DNA of 64,000 nucleotides, taken from contig NC_134707.1 of the NCBI RefSeq assembly GCF_043290135.1, positions 69,431,906 to 69,495,905 of the forward strand, written 5' to 3'. This stretch comes from Rhipicephalus microplus. Lineage: Eukaryota > Arthropoda > Arachnida > Ixodida > Ixodidae. A program made the translations under genes and the position numbers. Under the pieces are notes generated by a model. The model was not told the origin of the DNA, did no database searches, and was given only the letters and a program-made list of their open reading frames with translations. Positions 34,166 to 46,745 of this stretch are shown one piece after another (position 1 is the stretch's first letter; the number at the start of each line of letters is the position of its first letter).

Positions 34166-34480
34166 GGTCAGGTTCCAATGGCGGCCTGTAGTCCAGAGAT
34201 TCTTAGCACCCTCTGCTGCGTTGCAGATCTGACCGCCGCCATGGTCAGTTGCTTCGCAGCGGCTGGGGACTGAGGCCGTGAGTTATTTGACGTATGCATG
34301 TGGGAGGTAGTGGCCAGATACTGCACCAGGGTGGCCAATCCTTCGCTGGTGAGGGAGTGCGTTCCCGGCGGTGGCTGCCGGTGGGGCCGCACCCCAGGCC
34401 TCTTAATGCAGTTCCATCAACACGCGGATTTTTTTTCCTGTTGGGAATTTTTTTTCCGGTTGTTGTCCAGCCATCCATAA

Positions 34481-36027
34481 AGTAGTTCTTTCACTGAATT
34501 CAAGGAGGTCATCGTCAGAGAAGTCACGCACAGTATTCACGGATATACATGTGCCCCCTGAGACCGTGATTTTCCCAAAAGCTTAAAGTTTAGACAGTCT
34601 CTCATACTGGTTCTTTTCACAAACTTCCAAAAAAAAATCGCCACTTCCCGTATTTGTTACTTTGTTACCTGGACCAACTGCTTCCGTGAGGGATTTTGAC
34701 ACGAGGAATGGTGAGAGTTTGGACTGTTTTTTTTATGTTAGCTGTGTATTACTTGGTATTTAGGAAATGACTCTTAAGTGAAGGGAAGAAGTTCTCTTTG
34801 GTGCACCACCTGTTCGGGCAGCGACCAGTGAGTGAAAGAAAGGGGTTTGCCATGATACGGACTAGAGTTGGAGGCCACCCCCCACTGTGCTCAACAATGG
34901 GATGCTGCAAGGTAGATCACTTAAGAGGAGACGCTCATCAAAAAAACTTTTTTTTTATTTCTAGTTATAGACACTTGAAAATTTTGTTATTAATATAGTT
35001 TTTTATGGAGATACAAATATGCAATCGTTTTTTGTGTAGCTGCTATAGTTATTGAGTTACGACATGCACAATAGCAAAAAGTTGCATGTTTTGCGGGTTC
35101 TCTTTCAAATACTGAACTTTCAGTAAAAGCATTGTCTCTTATCTTATTTGACTCTTGGTAGATTGTAAGGTGCAAATATCCATCTAGATATGTCACAAAA
35201 ATATTGGAACCAAGAAAAAAATTTGCATTGAATGACCAATTATTTTCAATCTCCCTTGAAACAATAGCCTAATATTTTCACAACGTATTCTGGTAGGCAT
35301 TGCAATTTCAAGTAAATATTTGCATTCTGCGTGAGTTGAAGAATATGCGTCTCAAGTTTCGTTATTATACAATAGGTATAAGTGTTTAAAAGGCTTCCAG
35401 AAAATGTGAAATCGCCACAGAAAATGAAAATGAGAAAAACAAGTCTGAAAGCTTGGAAAGTTGGCATTTATTAGGAAACCATTTGTTTTCATCAGATTGG
35501 GGCACAATGAAAAGCATCTTGAACTGAATGCTCGGAAGAATGAGAATCGCATAGAATTGTGAAAGTTGATCATAGCCTACGCCTATAGCGCGTGCTGCCA
35601 GAACTGCCTTCAACGTTTACAGCAAAACTATCACGCGAGCAGCCCCTGTCGAAACGAGCTCTCGTCCCTTGGTACCTGGCCGAAGTATAACACCATATAA
35701 CCCATTGTTTCCATGCTTTTCTCTATTTGTAACAACTATTTCAGTCTTTGTTAAGTTGTGAAGTTACGAGGCACTTGTTTATTGATCTCGTGTCGATATT
35801 TTACCTCACGACACTTGATTCAATAAAGATTTTTCCAGAATTTTTTTGAGGAAAATAGCTGTGATTTTGTTCAGCTGTTGTACAGACGGGTCGTTCAAGC
35901 GTGTGCCTTAACATCATCACACTAGAGCGTCCAGGAACCCGCTCACGGCTTTACGAGACTGTATGCCTCGCCCTATCATGGAACACTGAACTTTGCTTTT
36001 GGTGGCGTTCCTAAAGGAGTGTTGATC
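34481..36027. other. no feature seen between RTE copies
   Basis: AT-rich sequence without a supported exon. Minus-strand frames at 35.2-35.6 kb are overlapping Phe/Leu-rich chance ORFs. Confidence 0.5.
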
Positions 36028-37060
36028 ACCATCATCATTATCAGCCTGACAACGCGCACTTCAGGACGAAGACCTCTCTTATGTTCCACCAGTCAACTTG
36101 GTCCTGTGATTGCTGCTGCCACTTTATACCCGCAAATTTCTTAATCTTATCTGCCCAGCTAAATTTTGTCACCTATTCACCCGTTTGCCTTCTCTTGGAA
36201 TCCAGCCTGTGTTTCTTAATGGCCAGTGGTGATCTTACCTCTGTGTTACATCCCCTTTCCATGACCATTTCTTCTTGTTGACTTCGACTATGATGTCTTC
36301 AACACCCGTTTGTTTCCTGACACATTCTGCTCTCTTCGTGTCCCTTAGACTTACAAGTATCGTTCTTTTTTTTCTTTCCACTGCTCGCTGCGTCGTCTTT
36401 AGGTTAAGTTGAACCTTCTTTGAAATAATGCAAGCCTTTGCTCCGCAGTTAAGTACGGGTAGGATGTAACAGTTATGTACCTTCCTCTTGAGGGATAGTG
36501 GTAATCTACCAGTCATGATTTCAGAATGCTTCCCGAATGTTCTAGACTTCTTAGTCTAGTTACTTTAATTCATGGTCTGGCTCCGCGGTTACTACCCGTT
36601 CTAAGTAGACGTACTCATTCACTGTGCACTGCTACCTATTTCAAAGCGATGTTGTACTGAAAGTTTGTTGTACATTACTTTCTTTTTTTGCAGAATATTT
36701 TCAAGGCCCACCTTTCTGTTATCCTTGCCTAAATCAGAAATCATGAATTGCAATTCGTCCCCTGAGTTACTCAGAAATGCAACGTCATCGGTGAAGGACA
36801 GGTTACTAAGGTACTTTCCATTACTCTTTATCTCTAACCTTCTCATTCTAGGCATCTGAAAACCTCCTGTAAGCATGCGGTAAATGGTATTAAGGAAGCC
36901 GTGTCTTCTTGTTTTGCTCCCTTCTTTATAAGTATTCTGTCGCTTTCATTATGGAGCATTATGGTAGCAGTCGATCCACTGTAGATACCTTCCACTATGT
37001 GTATATTTGCTTCGTAGAGGCCCTAATTCTGCAGTATCTGCATGATTGTTATCTCTTCTG
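36028..37060 (-). mobile_element. 5'-truncated, decayed RTE-type LINE (copy 2)
   Basis: It starts with the same tail (CATCATCATT) and the same C-terminal and RT sequence as the copy at 31017-34480, and ends within the RT region near 37060. Readable fragments on the minus strand: LPLSLKRKVHNCYILPVLN (36516 downwards), TKRAECVRKQTGVEDIIVE, and LSNLSFTDDVAFLSNSGDEL (near 36790), where FADD has become FTDD. Frameshifts and stops are frequent, so this copy is older than copy 1. No TSD identified. Confidence 0.88.
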
Positions 37061-37245
37061 TAGAGAAAGAGTGTTCACACGGGGATAAATTCTCAAATGA
37101 AGAGGGGGACGGAGCGATGATTGTGGGTCACCTGACAAACACGTCAAGGTTTAGCGAGTAGGCGTTACCTTCCCGGGCCTGCTCAGGCACCACGGGGACC
37201 ATTCGTTCACTCACGCATTAGACTGACGATGAATCTTGCCGACCC

Positions 37246-37467
37246 GTTAAGATGATCTAGTGGTGATGGACCTCCCTGCTGACCAGCGGCTCGCGGAATT
37301 GAATCCCAGCCGGGGCGGCCACACTTTCAGTGAAGGCAAAAGTGTTTGAGGCCTATGTACATGGATGTAGGTGCTCGTCAAGGAGCCCCATTTGCTCTAA
37401 ATTACCGGAAATCTCCAATGGCGTTTTCATGATCATATCGTGGTTTTCAGACGTTTAACTTTGTAGG
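37246..37467 (+). mobile_element. second-family SINE with ATA-rich tail
   Basis: Head: GATCTAGTGGTGATGG with a B-box-like GGAATTGAATCCC. Middle: GAGGCCTATGTACATGGATGTAGG. 3' part: TTTCATGATCATATCGTGG then TTTTCAGACGTTTAACTTTG. It runs directly into an (ATA)n microsatellite, which matches the ATT/ATA-rich tail I associate with this family. The head is diverged. Confidence 0.8.
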
Positions 37468-38907
<1,440 letters not shown>

Positions 38908-39490
38908 GTGTCATCATCATTTTCAACCTCTTTCAGTATACTACAGTACGATAATCTTTGCCAATGATCTCTGCAGTTCACCCTACCGATTGCCAGCTGA
39001 TTCCACTTTAACCCTGTGAACTTTCTAACTTCGTAACTCAATTTAACTACCTTGCTTTCTTTGGCATTTCTCAATCATTTGTAACTATTCTACTCACCGT
39101 TCATCGAATGCTAGTTCTACGCAACACATGGCCACACCAGGTCACGTTCTGTCGCTTGATGTCAACTTGGATGCCTGCAACCCTTGTTTGTTCTTCAACA
39201 CATTTTGACGTCCTTCAATCTCTTAGCAATATTCCGATTGTTCCACGTTCCATTCCACGCTACGTGGTCCTCAGAATGGGTCTAGTTTTGTCATCTTCCG
39301 CATTTGAGTTCTATATGCGACAACTGGAAGTATGGAGTGGTTCTATACATTTAGCTGTATTGACAGTGACAGATATCTGGCATTTCAAAGCTCCCGGCCA
39401 ATGCACTTCAACCCATTTTTTATTCTTCGTTGAATTCCTTGTCTGTCTTTTGTCATTAGGCCCTCCTGTTTGTTCTTGTTGAAGGCGTAC
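38908..39490 (-). mobile_element. old RTE-type LINE 3' fragment (copy 3)
   Basis: The region starts with TCATCATCATTTTCAACCTC and retains the layout of the RTE C-terminal region: the CCAGCTGATTCCACTTTAAC, CTTTCTAACTTCGTAACTC and CACATGGCCACACCAGG blocks match, loosely, the RTE segments covering the Trp-rich C-terminus and the AGHVARR region. Minus-strand translation is broken throughout (for example YEVRKFTGLKWNQLAIGRVN). It belongs to the same broad family as copies 1 and 2 or a sister subfamily, and is much more diverged. Confidence 0.7.
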
Positions 39491-40249
39491 ATGTGAGTTT
39501 TTTTTTCTAAAAGAGACAACCTTACTTTAGGGGAAATTGAGAAAAATGCACTTTTTGTTATTCAGAAAATCATCGGGCACGCATCAGTAATTTTTGCCAG
39601 TATGCTCAAGTCACAAAAGAACTTTAAATATCTATTGCAGTTCCCGTCTAAACAGCTCACTATCATTGATACTCTGAAGTAAAATTTGGATTTGGCTCAT
39701 ATATACTGAAATGTTTTATTAAGGCTTGATTTACCTATTAAAGTACGTTCAAATCACAGCGAAATAACGCTGTAGCAATTATCCTGAGCCTAAAATAATG
39801 TCATCATTGTGCTTCCAATCAAAACTTGGCAATGTTGATTAGTATATTCGCACAGCGAACGGTCTTTTCACGAAAAAGGCGCAACTTTCTAGAGTGTAGA
39901 GCAGCATTTGCTTGGTCTTGTCAGCCACCACAGGTTTTAAAAATGATTTACCGCTTTCTTTTTTATTTCGGCTCACATTATGGCGCTATATTTCGTATCA
40001 CTTCTTTGTCACCAAGGAATAGATGAATGTCGAGCAAGGTCGCATAAAATATGCCCGCTTGGTGAAATAAAAACGTGATAACGTAGCGCAAACCTCAAAA
40101 GGAAACTCTGCGAGGTATAAAAAAGGGTAAAGTCACCTTCTTACTGTCAGTCGAGTTTTCCGGTGCAAGATATTGCCCTTGTACAAGAAACAACTCGCCA
40201 AAAAAATAATTTATGGATTGAAGACAAAACAGCGAAGCACCTAGGACAC
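39491..40249. other. no feature seen
   Basis: No supported gene or repeat. Confidence 0.5.
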
Positions 40250-40264
40250 AAGCGAAACTGATCG

Positions 40265-40504
40265 ATTGATTGATATGGGGGGTTTAACGTCCCAAAACCA
40301 CCATATGATTATGAGAGACGCCGTAGCGAAGGGCTCCGGAAATTTTGACCACCTGGGGTTCTTTAACGTGCGCCCGAATCAAAGCACATGGGCCTACAAC
40401 ATTCCCGCCTTCATCGGAAATGCAGCCGCCACAGCGGGGATTTGATGCCGTGACCTGCGAGTCAGCATCCGAGTACCTTAGCTACTAGACCACCACGGCA
40501 GGGC
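40265..40504 (-). mobile_element. full-length Ruka-like SINE, reverse orientation
   Basis: The tail GATTGATTGATATGGGGGGT is at 40265 and the head GCCCTGCCGTGGTGGTC ends at 40504 on the minus strand. The B box is degenerate (GGCATCAAATCCC). TSDs AAGCGAAACTGATCG (40250-40264) and AAGAGAAACAGATCG (40506-40520) match at 13 of 15 positions. Confidence 0.93.
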
Positions 40505-40520
40505 CAAGAGAAACAGATCG

Positions 40521-42315
40521 CATGAAACAAAGTTATTAGTTTTTGTCGTGACAGTTGATGCAGAGCTGGTCTAATAGATCTGGCTTATTGTAACTGAAAG
40601 AGGTGCAAGATTTTGCTTATCGTTTGCATGAAACTACATTGAGCTCGCATTTCGGTCTGGCATATCTTCATTCGGCGTACAAGTGTTGTCTTACCGACAT
40701 GTATTTCCGCGTGCTTTACGCATGCGAGAACTCTATCCAATAGTTTCAGATACTGCATTTGACTCTCTTACAGAAAGACGTCACACGTATTGTACTGTAA
40801 AATCCAGTGTACAGTTTTATTCTGCTTGATCATGATCATGGTTATAGTGTTTGATCAGGTTCGGATGCTCGCCTTGATAGCATTTATGATAAAGCTTATG
40901 TATAGAGATATTTGTACGTGTCCTACCCCGCACAGCACCTTGTGTGCAGTGACTCACTATACTATGTCAGAGTCACATCTCATCATGCCTCTCTTTTCTT
41001 TTCTTCCTTTTTTTCTTTAGCCCCGTAAAAAAGTGCATGCTACAAACCTCATTTTCATATCAAACTTTTCGATTTATTCTCATTAAACAGCTTCTTTTAA
41101 TTTCAATTCATTTTTTTTTATTTACCAGACAAAACTTGAAGGTCGCCAAGACTAAGATCCGTAAAAAGGCTTGACAATGGCCCTGGTCACTTGCACATAC
41201 ACATGGCAGTGGTGCGGAAATGATTTCAAGTACATAATTTTCATTCGAAATAAATTTTTCTCGCGAAGCTATTGAGCATGAAATTTGTGTTCACTTCTAT
41301 ATTTGTAGACGGAATTAACTATTTGCCAAGTTTATTGCTTTATTAAGATCCTATAATTAGTTCATATCCTTACTGAAAAGCACATTGACAATCGCAAACG
41401 TTGCGTTGTTGAACAATTTTTCCTTAACCATGATTTCTGCTTCTTTCCAGTCTAGCTGTTCAATTGGTTCCTCCAAGCACGCAGTGAATAACATTCAGTA
41501 TACTGTATGTCTGGTTTCCATGTTATTATTCAGCTCTAGGCTACGCGAATAAACGACGAAATAGACATTCCTAAGCGTTTTAAAGCACTGGCTCGGCTCT
41601 TGGGAAGAATCTGACTGAGCAATAGGACAATGTTGTTTTTAACTGGAACAAGCTCAGTTAGCAAATTGACGCACCTGCATTTCCATGTGGCGTACCGGTT
41701 TTTTAAGCGTCATCATCTGATGAGGCTAACTTTTCACCCTAATAAGTGGTGAATATAACGAGGTGACATGTGCGATGAACTAAAAAAATAAACCGTAACA
41801 CACAACAATAATGAAACCTATCAGACAAAAAGTGAAGTAGAGTGTAGTAAATGCTATTATTAGTAATTTGTACGCAATTGTGAAGAAAGTATACAGATAG
41901 ATTAAAAAAACCAACCTAATTTTCCGGCAGATTAACCCCTTTTTTCCACCTATTGTTTCTAGACATTGAAGCATTTAGCTTAAACGAGTGTAGATTGGAC
42001 GCAAATATCGTTTTCTGTGACATATCGCTTTCTGTGTGTCTGTGACCTTGGATTAACACGTCCCATGATTTTTATCAGTTAGTGCACTTTGCATTGTTCA
42101 CATTACTATCACAATTAGCAGAAGCAACATCCGTCTACTTTCGCAGGCTTCCTCGTCTGCTAGTTTTAATTAAAGTTAACACTGTAGTTTAGCTTCATAC
42201 CTTGAAACGGTGGCTTGTAGAGTATAGGCCAGAGGGCTGCCTGATCCTCCCATGAATCTTTCATCTGACGCGTTACGTAGAGTTGTGAACGGTGATTTGT
42301 AACTCGGGTGGGTGT

Positions 42316-42320
<5 letters not shown>
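40521..42320. other. no feature seen
   Basis: AT-rich sequence. No exon or mobile element supported. Confidence 0.5.
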
Positions 42321-42353
<33 letters not shown>

Positions 42354-42354
42354 G
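42321..42354. repeat. (GA)n microsatellite
   Basis: About 13 uninterrupted GA units followed by an interrupted CAGAGAG end. Confidence 0.97.
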
Positions 42355-42467
42355 TTCTTGGAGCTATGTCTCAATTTCTAACCGACGGCTCAACAAACGG
42401 ACCGATGGCATTATGTAGACATCAAATAAGGCAAACCAACTTATTTATTTTACACTGTGCTCAAATT

Positions 42468-42470
<3 letters not shown>

Positions 42471-42539
<69 letters not shown>
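42471..42539. repeat. (TA)n microsatellite, ~69 bp
   Basis: Uninterrupted TA repeat between unique flanks. Confidence 0.97.
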
Positions 42540-42542
<3 letters not shown>

Positions 42543-43484
42543 ACACTATATGAATAGTTTTGATTACACATTTCTAGACCATCTGACCTTACAGGGTGGC
42601 TCATTTCTGCGTAAAAATCAACAGGACTTTGAGACTGTCGTTCTTTTACATGTACAGCAGCTACAGTGGCACCACTTTAAAAAAAAGGATATGGAGACAA
42701 AGTTCTGTATCGGGCTTTATAGACACCTTCGTATATGTGAATGAAGTTTTTCTGAGGACGTGTAACACAGATCTTTCCCGGTCATATAGCGGGTTAAGCA
42801 GTGCGGAAATTTTTTTTAAAATGTGCCTAAACAGCGGTGCATTTCGCACCTTCTTTCATAAGGAAAGAAGAAAGATGCTTAATTTGGTGAAATTGACCAT
42901 TTGCGGGAAAACCACTGCGCATGAGCAGTAACCGCACAGGTAGCGTTCCTGTACAGGCGTTTTGGTTTTGGTTGAAAAACATCAGCCTGGCGTTCCATCA
43001 ATATGACCCGTAGTAACGGCGAACACTGCCGTTTTCACGCAAACACCGTACCTCACAGACGGTGCACAAGCCGTCCTCACTGAACCTATAGTTAATCGAC
43101 GGACATTTCAAGGTTCAACTTCAAGTGTACAACATAATGTTCTTCTTAAAAGAGCAGGCGTAATGAGCCTGACGAACCGTCGAGGTAGCGGAGTGCAGGT
43201 ATCACCTCACTTGGTTATTTCTCAGGCTGAAACGCGAGAAATTCTTGTTTTACACCGTGTATACAAACGTCAACAGAATGTTTTTCTCCTTTACCTTCTT
43301 TTTTCAGTAACGGGCATGCGTTTTTGGTCCTAAAGCAACAAAACAAGCGTTTTGTTTTCCGACCAAAAGCGAAGCTTTCCTGTTTACACGACAGGAGGCG
43401 CTCACTTTTCCGCAAATGGTCAATTGGTGAACGAATTTTTGCCAAGATTCTTTGCTGGTATCTTGAAGTTTGTGTTGTGTTCAA
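42540..43484. other. no feature seen
   Basis: Short frames on both strands without recognisable motifs. Confidence 0.5.
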
Positions 43485-43496
43485 AATTTACAGAGT

Positions 43497-43653
43497 TCAT
43501 GTTTACATATGAAGCAGTGCACGACGACAGGCACAAAAAGAACTTCAGGGACCCCACTGTGGTGTCTCTATCGTTCCTTTTGTGCCTGTCGACGTGCACT
43601 GCTTCATGTGTAACCATGAATCATTACACCTCGCCCAACTTTTATTATTACTG
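43497..43653. mobile_element. 157-bp hairpin unit flanked by a perfect 12-bp direct repeat
   Basis: AATTTACAGAGT occurs at 43485-43496 and again at 43654-43665, which looks like a target-site duplication. Between them two ~50-bp arms are inverted copies: TGAAGCAGTGCACG and CGACAGGCACAAAA on the left pair with TTTTGTGCCTGTCG and CGTGCACTGCTTCA on the right. The hairpin covers about 43499-43618, and the unit ends in an ATT-rich tail (TTTTATTATTACTG). There is no ORF of note. It could be a MITE with an attached tail or a folded retroposed RNA. Confidence 0.7.
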
Positions 43654-43665
43654 AATTTACAGAGT

Positions 43666-44282
43666 ATGAGCCTCTGTCGGGTATCGATGCCTTTCTCTCT
43701 TGCTAACGTTTTCATAGATACACAATAATTGAATAATTACCTTCTGAACAAAAATAAAAATCCTTGTGTGTATTGAGACTGGGGGGATGCCAATCTAATC
43801 TTGTGCTTGCATACCCTCACAGAAATGCTATATATAAACCGAAATCCTATATATAAACTGAATTCCGGATATTGCCATATAAGGGCCTTACATACCCATA
43901 TATGGGTGATATCCATATCAGGTCTTATATGGATACATTTATATATATATATATATATGCAGATGATTCATCTTTATGAGTTCAGCTTGTGTTGCCGGGA
44001 AAAATTAGAGCCGCACAAATCATTCTTCAGCTAGAAGTATAGCTGTTTGTTGCAAGGTCTGCATGCAGTCACCACCCTCTCCAAAACAAACGCAGTACAT
44101 ATCCCCTCAACATTCTTGTTCAATAAAATTACCCTCTTTATATCTCGAGTTATTCTCAAGACCTTATTGCTGAAATTGTAACTTGGCAACATATTTGAGG
44201 TTTGTGGTGGGCGTCCACTTTTCCTGAAGAGATACATTCTTTTTGCTTAAAGTTATTGCTTATTTATTGACACTTTCTTGAT
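43666..44282. other. AT-rich filler with short (TA)n
   Basis: Contains a ~20-bp motif repeated twice around CTATATATAAAC near 43829-43868 and a (TA)n run at 43940-43958. Nothing else supported. Confidence 0.55.
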
Positions 44283-44720
44283 TTATCTATTTATTTATTT
44301 ACACACAGCACCAATTGGCATTACAGTGGTGAAGCATTTACAAAAAGTAGAATACGAAAAAGATACATAGTCAGCCAAACAAATAATCGAAGTCACTTCA
44401 TTCACAATCTGCAACACAAATACATATAAAAATAAAAAAATGTAACACACTTCAAAAATGCAACACACCTATTCTAACATGGAATAAAACAAATAACTGG
44501 AGATAGTAGAGGCAATGCTAGGAGGCAGTCGGTTCCATCCTTTGACTCTTTTGGTAAAAAGACATTTTGAAATACATCAGTCTTGCATGCGATTTTGCTT
44601 ATCTGGAACCTATGGTCAACATGATCTGAGAAATAGTACGGTACAAGTAAATTCTGCTTTATCGATTCAGACTTGACAATAATAAATAGTATGAAAGAAC
44701 CTAACTTGAGTTTTGTAAAG
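44283..44720 (-). mobile_element. 3' end of a CR1/Jockey-like LINE, decayed
   Basis: Read on the minus strand, the coding end of a non-LTR retrotransposon appears as YYFSDHVDHRFQISKIACKT then DVFQNVF, and after a one-base frameshift TKRVKGWNRLPPSIASTIS, close to the WNxLPxxI signature near the end of many CR1- and Jockey-type ORF2 proteins. A short 3' UTR follows, and the element ends in an AAATA-rich tail (44301-44283). The 5' limit is uncertain. Clade is inferred from the C-terminal motif only. Confidence 0.65.
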
Positions 44721-45149
44721 ATATTTTTTCACAGTTTGTTTATTTAAAACTTTTCTGGTGTGTCAATGGAGCGTCCATAGTGAGTCAAAACAAAATATGT
44801 ACTTGCTGTTGACCGTATGAACTGCGTGTGCATTGAATAACTTAAATGAGTTGATAATCAACCTTCAAGGAGTTCGGTCAAAAGAGATTGGTATGCAAGC
44901 ATGTCATGTACAAGTATTGTGACTAGGAATGGCCTATAGCGTGACTGCTAAAACTGGTGTCTATAGGTTTCTCTGCGCGTGAGAGCAGAGGCTTTTGGCG
45001 ATATTTCTTGCCAACGGAACACTAAAAAATGTCTTTTGCAAGCGTAACCCACTTTCCGTTCTGCCAATAATGCATCATTAACGTAACAGCGGTAAAGAGC
45101 TTGTTCCGCAGAAATTCTGGCGTTGTCATCAGTGGCTCTCACTGAAAAA
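44721..45149. other. no feature seen
   Basis: No supported feature between the LINE tail and the tRNA-like repeat. Confidence 0.45.
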
Positions 45150-45285
45150 GCGTCTTGTCCATGACCGAAAATTGAGAAAATGCAAATAAAACAAATATTT
45201 TAAATTTTCGGGTTTGAGTGATGATTGAAATCATGCAGGCCATTTGCATGGCAAGCAAGTGCTCTACCACACAGCTATGCATCTG
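45150..45285 (-). repeat. tRNA-Gly-like dispersed repeat head with AT-rich body
   Basis: On the minus strand TAGCTGTGTGGTAGAGCA (A-box-like), TTGCTTGCCATGCAAATGG (anticodon arm, GCC-like) and ATGATTTCAATCATC (B-box/T-arm-like) follow tRNA order. After them come ACTCAAACCCGAAAATTT and an AT-rich body. T-arm pairing and the acceptor stem are poor, so this is not a working tRNA gene. It is a tRNA pseudogene or the head of another tRNA-derived SINE. Confidence 0.5.
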
Positions 45286-45515
45286 CTTGGAAATAAAGTC
45301 TGAATAACTTCCTCTGGTTGGAAACGCAAAGAAAATAACTGTCATATTAACAAATACACGCATCCTGTATACAGTTTTTCCAGTACAACATTTATTATCG
45401 CAGCAATATTGCATGATACAAGCGTGCATTGTAATCAAGCATCACAACACGTTATTACCCACGTGACTGTACGTGAAGCACGGTCTGCTGGGTGAGTTGT
45501 TAATTCATTTTATTT

Positions 45516-46745
<1,230 letters not shown>

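Larger units (their letters stand above)
31017..34480 (-). mobile_element. near full-length RTE-type non-LTR retrotransposon, inactivated
   Basis: On the minus strand the order is: GC-rich 5' region (34480-34166), APE-like endonuclease, linker, reverse transcriptase, C-terminal domain, then a short 3' end finishing in a (TGA)n/(GAT)n repeat at 31041-31017. A single EN-RT reading frame with almost no 3' UTR and a simple-repeat tail is typical of the RTE clade. Lesions seen: TAG at 32696-32698, a one-base homopolymer frameshift at 32647-32654, a catalytic Asp-to-Asn codon at 32326-32328, a SINE at 31844-32082, and TGA at 31380-31382. Clade assignment is from knowledge of domain order and tail type; no search was run. 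No TSD was found at its ends. Confidence 0.88.

Noticed and set aside
31081..34485. Plus-strand ORFs across the RTE element (for example 31081-31407 and 33219-33611)
   Set aside because: They are antisense shadows of the LINE coding strand.
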